Below, piece after piece: positions 7,520-13,240 of a DNA stretch of 16,982 nt. The stretch's first letter is position 1; every line of letters starts with the position of its first letter. Position numbers and translations under genes: made by a program. The notes below the pieces were generated by a model, which saw only the letters and a program-made list of their open reading frames with translations, had not been told where the DNA came from and searched no databases. Source of the stretch: Novosphingobium sp. (GTDB lineage: Bacteria > Pseudomonadota > Alphaproteobacteria > Sphingomonadales > Sphingomonadaceae); contig JAQVEQ010000040.1 in assembly GCA_028697875.1 (NCBI GenBank), forward strand, positions 1-16,982, given 5' to 3'.

Positions 7520-8103
7520 CGTCCCGCTCCGCCGAGCAGCAGGACGAGCGCACCGGCAAGGGCCGGCCCGGCCACTATGCCCGCCTGTTTCCGCCTATCG
7601 GGCCAGAGCAGCAGGAGGACGAGCAGCACGGCCCAGATCAGCGGCATGGAATAGAGCATCAGCGCGTTGCTGTCCGCCTCGCGCCAGCCGGCGCGGTCGC
7701 ACAGCAGCCGGACCGCCAGCCCGGCAATCAGGCTGGCGATCAGGGCGGCGGGAACCGCGAGCACGAAAGTGCCCGCACGCCGCCCGAGGCGCAGCGGCTC
7801 GTTGCGTTCGGGCAGCATGTGGGCCCGCCGGTTGGAGGCGGATGCCCTGCCGCGCGGCGCGGTCCAGCCCGCATGGGCGAGGCACAGCAAGGCCATGCCG
7901 ATGGCGCAGAGCGAAACGACCGTCACGCCCCAGGCACCTGCGGCGATCATGCCGCAGGCGAGTGCCGCCACCAGCAAGGCCCAGGCGGCGGCGTTGAATG
8001 CAATGGACCGGCGCGCCCGCCCCCAGGAGATGCGCAGCAGGAGGACCCCGCCGAACGCTCCGGTCGCACCGGCCCAAAGCAGCACGGACATCGTCGCGTC
8101 CAT
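7516..8103 (-). CDS. Small polytopic membrane protein of the siderophore operon
   Basis: A 195-residue protein that I cannot assign to a named family. It shows about six hydrophobic segments (roughly 7-24, 35-56, 58-77, 112-135, 146-167, 176-192), with an Arg-rich loop at 82-110 between the first and second group of three. It sits between the receptor stop (8 bases upstream) and the PepSY gene (4-base overlap), so it is co-translated with both. A partner or stabiliser of the PepSY reductase, or an inner-membrane transporter for the siderophore, fits the context, but nothing in the sequence proves it. An alternative start is the second Met (codon 5), preceded by a GGACG purine run. Confidence 0.8.
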   Translation of the reverse strand: MDATMSVLLWAGATGAFGGVLLLRISWGRARRSIAFNAAAWALLVAALACGMIAAGAWGVTVVSLCAIGMALLCLAHAGWTAPRGRASASNRRAHMLPERNEPLRLGRRAGTFVLAVPAALIASLIAGLAVRLLCDRAGWREADSNALMLYSMPLIWAVLLVLLLLWPDRRKQAGIVAGPALAGALVLLLGGAGR

Positions 8104-8111
8104 CGTGCAGC

Positions 8112-10244
8112 TCAGTAGCTCAGACTAACGGTAACGCTCACATTGCGGGGGGCTGCGTAATAGGCCTGCCCCCATTCGATGCTGCCGAGATAGCGGCTGT
8201 CCGTCACGTTGCGGACGTTTACCGCGGCGCGCAGGTGCTCGACGATGTCGACCGCCGCCATCAGGTCGAGCACGGCATAGGCCCCCTGCTTGACCACGAC
8301 GTCGCCCGTCACTCCGCCATAATACTGCGCGGTGCTGTCGATGTAGCGGATCCGGTTCTGCCAGCGCAGTTGCGCGCCCAGCTTGAGATTGTTGAGCTCG
8401 GGCACGGCGTAGGTCGTCGCCAGCTTGAACGACTTGGTCGGGATGAAAGTCCGCGTGGGATTGCCGTCCTGGTCTTCGATGTCGAGACCGGTATAGCCGC
8501 CGCTCAGCGTCCAGTTGTCGGTGATCCGCCCGGCCAGTTCGATCTCGAAACCGCGCGATTGCGTATCCACGCCCTTGTAGTAGGTGTTGCCGACAGGCCC
8601 CGGATCGCCGACGCCGAACACGCCTGCGGCTTCGGCCAGTCCGTTCTGCTTGGCCTTGAAGATCGAGGCCGTGGCATAGAGCCGCCCGCCGAACCATTCG
8701 CTCTTGATCCCGGCCTCGATGCTGGTCCCCTTGGCCGGGTCGAGCTTGCGGTTGCCGGCGTCCACTTCGCTCTGCGGATTGAAGATGTCGGTATAGCTCG
8801 CGTAGAGCGAGATATTGGGCGTCACATCGAACACCGCGCCCAGGTAGGGGCTGACCTTGCTGTCCTTGCGCGCCTGGTCGACGCCATAGGAATAACCGCT
8901 CGACTTGAGCCAGATCGCCGTTGCGCCTGCCACCAGCTTCAGGTTGTCCGCCAGGTTGAAATGCGCCGCACCGTAGGCCCGGGTCAGCTTGTCGGTATAA
9001 TCGGCCGCCAGGTATTCACCCGGATAGCTGAATTCGGGCAGTTGGACTTCGCCCCATTCCTTCACGTCGGGATAGAGCGGAAAGTCGTAGGAGAAGTTCT
9101 CGTACTCCTTTCCGTCCGAGCGGCCCGTCGAAACACCGAAGGCCAGCTGGTGTTCGCGCCCGAACAGCGTCACCGGACCCGACGCATAGAAATCGCCCAG
9201 ATACTGGTTGTACGTCGACGGGTAGATGCCGGCGTAACCAGTGATGCCGATGCCGGTCGCCTCGTCCGGATAGCCATAGGCATAGAGCAGCTTGGCCATT
9301 TCCTCGAACCGCTTGTAAGTGAAGACGCCCTTGGCCTGCCAGCCATTGGCAAAGCGGTAGGCCAGTTCCGCAAACGCGCTCTGGTCGGTCACATCCCAAT
9401 AGGTCCAGTCCGCCGACGTCGTCGCCGAGACCGGATAGGGAATCCGCTTTCCACTGGAATAAAGCAACGGCAAGGCGCCCCACAGCACGCCGTCGGCATC
9501 GTTTTCCTGCCGCGTATAGCCGAACGTGGCCGTCAGGTCCGGCGTGAGGTCCCACGCCAGCAGCGCACCATAGACGTTGCGATTGACGTGGTTGTAATCG
9601 AGATAGCTGTCCCGGTCCTCATGCGCGTAGATCAGCCGCGCGCGGACCGAACCGTCGGCAGTCAGCGGCCCCGAAATGTCGGCCTCGGCCCGCCTCTTGT
9701 TCCACGAACCGATCGTTCCTGACAGAGAAGCCTGCAAGGTATCGGTCGGGCGCTTGCGGACGTAATTGATCGTCGCCGAAGGGTTGCCGACGCCGGTCAT
9801 GATCGCATTGGCGCCGCGCACCGCCTCGACCCGTTCGAACAGCGCCGTGTCGAGATCGCCGAACTGGATCCCCCACAGCAAAGGCATGCCGATGCCATCC
9901 ACCTGGAAGTTGGTGATGTCGAACCCGCGCGAGTTGTAATAGGTCCGGTCCGTCTCGACCCGTTCGACATTGATCCCGACCACCTGGTCAAGCAGGTCGT
10001 TGACATTGGTCAGCGCGAAATCCTCGATCCGGTCGCGTTCGACGACCGTGACCGATTGCGGCGTTTCCCGGAGGGTGAGCGGCAGGCCGGTGGCGGAAGC
10101 CGTGTCCTGCTCGGCAATGCCCGTAACGACGATTTCCCTGCGCGAGTTGCTATCGTCGTCCAGGGCTTCGGCTGCCACGGCCGCATGCACCGGCAATGCC
10201 CAGCACGCGGTCGAAAGCAGGAAAAGGCGCAGCGGATGCGTCAT
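8112..10244 (-). CDS. TonB-dependent siderophore receptor (FhuE/FpvA type)
   Basis: A 710-residue outer-membrane receptor. A signal peptide with a hydrophobic core at 6-19 precedes an Ala-rich cleavage zone (AAVAA, 21-25). EIVVTG (37-42) resembles a TonB box. The plug domain runs to about 165 and includes TLRETPQSVTVV, RGFDI, FQVDGIGMP, ERVEAVRGANAIM and INYVRKRPT, all typical of siderophore receptors. The barrel follows and ends with an aromatic residue (VSLSY), as outer-membrane proteins do. ATG 10244 has a GGGGGA ribosome site about eight bases upstream. It opens a four-gene operon with the small membrane protein, PepSY protein and antiporter, and a Fur-box-like site lies upstream. The ligand is probably a hydroxamate-type ferric siderophore by analogy with FhuE, but this is not certain. 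Confidence 0.95.
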   Translation of the reverse strand: MTHPLRLFLLSTACWALPVHAAVAAEALDDDSNSRREIVVTGIAEQDTASATGLPLTLRETPQSVTVVERDRIEDFALTNVNDLLDQVVGINVERVETDRTYYNSRGFDITNFQVDGIGMPLLWGIQFGDLDTALFERVEAVRGANAIMTGVGNPSATINYVRKRPTDTLQASLSGTIGSWNKRRAEADISGPLTADGSVRARLIYAHEDRDSYLDYNHVNRNVYGALLAWDLTPDLTATFGYTRQENDADGVLWGALPLLYSSGKRIPYPVSATTSADWTYWDVTDQSAFAELAYRFANGWQAKGVFTYKRFEEMAKLLYAYGYPDEATGIGITGYAGIYPSTYNQYLGDFYASGPVTLFGREHQLAFGVSTGRSDGKEYENFSYDFPLYPDVKEWGEVQLPEFSYPGEYLAADYTDKLTRAYGAAHFNLADNLKLVAGATAIWLKSSGYSYGVDQARKDSKVSPYLGAVFDVTPNISLYASYTDIFNPQSEVDAGNRKLDPAKGTSIEAGIKSEWFGGRLYATASIFKAKQNGLAEAAGVFGVGDPGPVGNTYYKGVDTQSRGFEIELAGRITDNWTLSGGYTGLDIEDQDGNPTRTFIPTKSFKLATTYAVPELNNLKLGAQLRWQNRIRYIDSTAQYYGGVTGDVVVKQGAYAVLDLMAAVDIVEHLRAAVNVRNVTDSRYLGSIEWGQAYYAAPRNVSVTVSLSY

Positions 10245-10290
10245 CTGGAAGGTCCCCCATCTCGTTCGGTTCAGAAGATTGGGGGCACTT

Positions 10291-10310
10291 ATTGCTAATA
10301 CTATTGCGAG
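10291..10310. promoter_or_regulatory. Candidate Fur box upstream of the siderophore receptor
   Basis: ATTGCTAATACTATTGCGAG is an AT-rich, imperfectly symmetric site 46-66 bases before the receptor start. It resembles alphaproteobacterial Fur sites of the TTGCnAAT-type half-site form. A minus-strand TTGACT follows on its right (about 10310-10315), so the site would overlap the promoter. Iron-repressed expression is expected for such a receptor. The match was judged by eye. Confidence 0.5.
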
Positions 10311-10365
10311 TCAATCGCGTTAATAAGGCAAAGCGGAAGGTACGGTTGCGGGCGATCCGCTCTTC

Positions 10366-10402
10366 GCCTGCAAAGGCAGGCTGTTTTCCGGGAAAAGCAG
10401 CC
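10366..10402. terminator. Two adjacent hairpins downstream of the VOC gene
   Basis: GCCTGC-aaag-GCAGGC (10366-10381) is a perfect 6-bp hairpin. It abuts GGCTGTTTTCC-gg-GAAAAGCAGCC (10379-10402), whose arms pair along 11 bp with one bulged base. They lie 43-79 bases past the VOC stop on the minus strand and upstream of the receptor promoter. They may end the VOC transcript, although a clean T-tract is missing. A decayed dispersed palindromic repeat is the other option. Confidence 0.4.
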
Positions 10403-10444
10403 GCGCGGCCGTATCTCGCGGGCACGGCCGGCGGAACACGCCTG

Positions 10445-10954
10445 TCAGGCGTTTTGCGGGACCTCGTCGTAGACGTGCTCCGCCGCGCCCGTCATGATGA
10501 CATATTCGCTGTATATCCCCAGTTCGGCGCGCGTGTCGACATAAGTGAACGACAGTTCACCGTCGTAGAACGTATCCTTGTGGGGAACCTCCAGGCCCAG
10601 CCGCACGATCGTCTCCTGCAAGCGGTTCCATTCCTCCCGCGTGCCGATCCGGTAGCCGAGGTGATGCAGCCGCAGGATGCCCGGCTCTTCCGGCACATGG
10701 TCGTAATAGAGCGGATGCGCGCCTTCCCCGGCCGCGATCACTTCGATCATGGTCCTGCCGGTCCAGGCATAGGCGGTTTCCATCGCTTCACCCAAGCGGA
10801 TGCGCTGGAACCGCTTGACCCCATAACGCGCGCCCAGCAGGTCGAGCGCCGGGTCCATTTCCCGCGTGACGTAACCGAACTGGTAGAAGCCGCCGAGCGT
10901 CAGGCTTCCGGGGGCCGTCGCGAGGCCAAGCGGCTTGTTCATCCGAACGTTCAT
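10445..10954 (-). CDS. VOC (glyoxalase/bleomycin-resistance) fold protein
   Basis: A 169-residue protein with two VOC-type beta-alpha-beta-beta-beta modules. The first begins at GGFYQFGYV (21-29) and ends near TMIEVIAAGEG (68-78). The second begins at LRLHHLGYRI (94-103) and ends near GIYSEYVIM (146-154). Expected metal ligands are E71, H98 and E150. The first-module position usually held by His is Gln (Q25), which is still a ligand in some glyoxalases. It resembles the Glyoxalase_4/methylmalonyl-CoA-epimerase-like group, many of which act on dienols or lactones in catabolism, so an isomerase or lyase is possible; the substrate is unknown. ATG 10954 has a GGAGGAG ribosome site; a longer frame to 10996 lacks support. 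It lies alone between hairpins and the siderophore operon. Confidence 0.85.
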   Translation of the reverse strand: MNVRMNKPLGLATAPGSLTLGGFYQFGYVTREMDPALDLLGARYGVKRFQRIRLGEAMETAYAWTGRTMIEVIAAGEGAHPLYYDHVPEEPGILRLHHLGYRIGTREEWNRLQETIVRLGLEVPHKDTFYDGELSFTYVDTRAELGIYSEYVIMTGAAEHVYDEVPQNA

Positions 10955-11149
10955 CCCTTGCTCTCCTCCGCTGCGGCCCGCAGGGCCCCGGATCAATAGT
11001 GCTGGCCGAAACCGCCATTGTTCATCTTGCGGCGACCCTGCCGCGCAGCGTTATCGGCCATGGCCGCACCGTTCGATTTCGAATTCGGGAACCCGGCGGC
11101 AGGTCCATCCGCCGCCCGACCTACCGGGTTTCTGGGCCCAAGAAATACG

Positions 11150-11168
11150 GCCGCATGGACTATGCGGC
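11150..11168 (-). terminator. GCCGCAT/ATGCGGC hairpin followed by a T-rich stretch
   Basis: GCCGCAT (11150-11156) and ATGCGGC (11162-11168) pair perfectly around five bases. Read on the minus strand, the stem is followed by CGTATTTCTT, a weak T-rich tail. Placed about 105 bases past the sulfatase stop, it is a candidate terminator of the sulfatase transcript. Confidence 0.4.
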
Positions 11169-11176
11169 AATTGTCG

Positions 11177-11221
11177 CAGCACGGCCCAGCTATAAGCCTC
11201 TGCTATAGCTGAGCCGTGCTG
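11177..11221. repeat. 18-bp near-perfect inverted repeat (one mismatch)
   Basis: CAGCACGGCCCAGCTATA (11177-11194) pairs with TATAGCTGAGCCGTGCTG (11204-11221) with one mismatch, around nine bases. It is the longest stem in the window and lies 53 bases past the zinc sulfatase stop. It may be a transcript-end stem that protects or terminates the sulfatase mRNA, or a binding site. No T-tract follows on either strand. Confidence 0.6.
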
Positions 11222-11273
11222 GAACCGGAAGCCACGGCGCCGATGTCCTGCGCCGCTCGCGGAGCGCTTGCCC

Positions 11274-13226
11274 CTAGGGCGTCACGATGTTGAAGCGCCC
11301 GGACGGCATGGACAGATAACCGCCCAACCGGGCCAGCGCTCCGGCATCACCGCTGGCCGACATCTCGCCCGCCGCGATCAGGTCCTGCGCGCTGTGCTTT
11401 CCTGCCAGAAGCTGGGCAAGCCCGGACCGGGTGATGCGCACCGTGCCGTCGACCGCCGCGCCTTCCGGCAGCGGCTGGTACACCAGCACGTCGTTGGCCA
11501 GCGTCACCAGTTGCAGACCGTCCTCGTCCTTGAGGCCCAGCGCCAGCGTCAGCTTCTCGTCGCCCGCCTTGGCCGGGTCGATCCGGTAACTCAGCACTTC
11601 GAGAATCTGCGACAGCGACAGGTTCGCGAAGGGATTGCCCAGATTGCCGCCCGCCGAGCCGAAATCGACCGCATTGGCCGCCTTCTCGCCGCGCAGGTCG
11701 GCCGCGCCGCTGAGATAGATGTTGCGCCACATGTAGCTTTCCGCCCGCCAGCCCATCTGGTCGTAGACCCCGGCCAGCGCATCGCGCGCGGCCGTGTCGG
11801 CCGGATCGGCGAAGACCGCGTTGTTAAGCAGTTCGACCGCCCACTTGAGATCGCCGTCGCTGCGCGCCTTGGCCGCCAGCGCAAGCACGCGATCGGCCCC
11901 GCCAAGGGCCTCCACATAATGCTTCGCCTGCGCTTCAGGCTCCATCGGGTCGAGATGCGCCGGGTTGCCGTCGTAGAAGCCCATGTAGCGCTGGTACACG
12001 GCCCGCGCGTTGAAGCTGACATTGCCGTAATTGCCGCGCACGCCCCAGCGGTTCGCCAGCGATGGCGGCAGCTTCAGCCGGTTGGAGATTTCCGCCGGGG
12101 TCAGCCCTTCGTTTATCATGCGCACCGACTGGTCGTGGATGAACTTGTAGGTATCGCGCTGCAGCGTCAGGAAGTCGTTGCATTCCGCATTGCCCCAGTG
12201 CGGCCACTGATGCCCGCTGACGATCTGCTGCATGCTGGAGCCATAGCGGCGCAGCGTTTCGGTCAGGTCGTCGGCCCAGGCCTTGCCGTCGCGCACCGGC
12301 GCCCCGCGCGGGGTGAGCAGGTTGTGCAAGCTGGGCGTGGCATTGTCCGCCACCATCAGCGTGCCGCTGGCGGGCATGAAGATGTGCATCGCGGCATTGG
12401 CTTCCGCATCCGGCGTCAGCTGGAATTCAAACGTCACCCCGTCGATCACCATCCGCTCCCCGTCTTGGGTAACGATGTGGTTGGGCGGCACGACCTTGCT
12501 CGTCCCGAGGATATAGGGCGGAATCACCCGCCCCTTGGACCCGAACGGGACGTTGGTGCCGAAGGTATAGTTGGTGCGCCGTCCCATCGCCGGACCGGCG
12601 ACGATCTGTTCGGCGAAGGAATAATCGCCGAAACCCTTGGGCGCGATGACCGGGACTTGCCCGGAGGCGGCAAGGGCCGGGTCCAGCGCCCCGGCCGATC
12701 CCATGAAGTGGTCGCCGTGGTTGTGGGAATAGATCATGCCCGTCACCGGCCGGTCGCCCAGGTGCTTGCGCACCAGCTTCATCGCCGCCTCGGTAATCTC
12801 CGTCGTCCCCAGCGGGTCGATCAGGATATAGCCGGTCTTGCCAGCGATCACTTCCATGTTCGCCATGTCGAGCCCGCGCACCTGCCACACACCGTCCGCA
12901 ATCTTGAACAGGCCGGTCGAGGCGGAAAGCTGCATGAAACGCCACAGGCTGGGATTGACCGTATCGGGTGCGTCGCCTTTCAGGTCCTTGCCCGCTGTAA
13001 CGTCGCCCAGCACCCTGCCGTCCACCGTGCGGATCACGGGATCGTCCAGCGTGGCGATAAAGCCGCGCCGCGCGCGTTCGTAATCCGCGCGATCGGCAAA
13101 GGGCAGCGTCCCGGCAACTTCCCGGTTGGCCGCGACAGTCGACGGATCGACCTCTTGCGCCAGGACCGGCACCGCCTGCACCGTTGCCATTGCAAGACCA
13201 CACACACCCAGCAGCCAATGCCGCAT
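11274..13226 (-). CDS. Zinc-dependent alkylsulfatase, MBL fold (SdsA1/BDS1 family)
   Basis: A 650-residue type III sulfatase that hydrolyses alkyl sulfate esters to alcohol and sulfate with a two-zinc centre. A signal peptide (hydrophobic 4-22, cleavage near VLAQ) predicts export to the periplasm. The metallo-beta-lactamase domain carries SHNHGDHFMG with H168, H170, D172 and H173; E275 in TPDAEANAAMH; and SGHQWPHWG with H339. The alkyl-sulfatase dimerisation domain starts near SFNARAVYQRYMGFYDGNPAH, and a C-terminal SCP2-like domain follows from about 530. Where relatives usually have AE before the LHN motif, this protein has AD (D294). ATG 13226 has GGGAG seven bases upstream and begins at the signal peptide. 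An alternative ATG at 13244 would overlap the upstream sulfatase stop by four bases. Substrate chain length is unknown. Confidence 0.92.
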   Translation of the reverse strand: MRHWLLGVCGLAMATVQAVPVLAQEVDPSTVAANREVAGTLPFADRADYERARRGFIATLDDPVIRTVDGRVLGDVTAGKDLKGDAPDTVNPSLWRFMQLSASTGLFKIADGVWQVRGLDMANMEVIAGKTGYILIDPLGTTEITEAAMKLVRKHLGDRPVTGMIYSHNHGDHFMGSAGALDPALAASGQVPVIAPKGFGDYSFAEQIVAGPAMGRRTNYTFGTNVPFGSKGRVIPPYILGTSKVVPPNHIVTQDGERMVIDGVTFEFQLTPDAEANAAMHIFMPASGTLMVADNATPSLHNLLTPRGAPVRDGKAWADDLTETLRRYGSSMQQIVSGHQWPHWGNAECNDFLTLQRDTYKFIHDQSVRMINEGLTPAEISNRLKLPPSLANRWGVRGNYGNVSFNARAVYQRYMGFYDGNPAHLDPMEPEAQAKHYVEALGGADRVLALAAKARSDGDLKWAVELLNNAVFADPADTAARDALAGVYDQMGWRAESYMWRNIYLSGAADLRGEKAANAVDFGSAGGNLGNPFANLSLSQILEVLSYRIDPAKAGDEKLTLALGLKDEDGLQLVTLANDVLVYQPLPEGAAVDGTVRITRSGLAQLLAGKHSAQDLIAAGEMSASGDAGALARLGGYLSMPSGRFNIVTP

Positions 13227-13240
13227 TGCCGTTCTCCCGC

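Larger units (their letters stand above)
10955..11273. other. Intergenic stretch between the zinc sulfatase and the VOC gene
   Basis: These 319 bases hold no gene I can support on either strand. They contain the VOC ribosome site (about 10962-10971), a 7-bp hairpin at 11150-11168 and an 18-bp hairpin at 11177-11221. The VOC promoter should lie at about 10970-11100, but I see no convincing -35/-10 pair. Confidence 0.6.

Noticed and set aside
5114..7654. 846-codon plus-strand frame opposite the antiporter and PepSY genes
   Set aside because: It crosses the boundary of two well-supported minus-strand genes and resembles no protein family.
7998..9722. 574-codon plus-strand frame opposite the siderophore receptor
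   Set aside because: It is opposite a complete receptor with plug and barrel signatures and has no recognisable domain.
10999..11212. Short plus-strand frames in the gap between VOC and sulfatase genes
   Set aside because: They overlap each other in different frames, have no convincing ribosome sites and show no family signature; the 18-bp hairpin runs through them.
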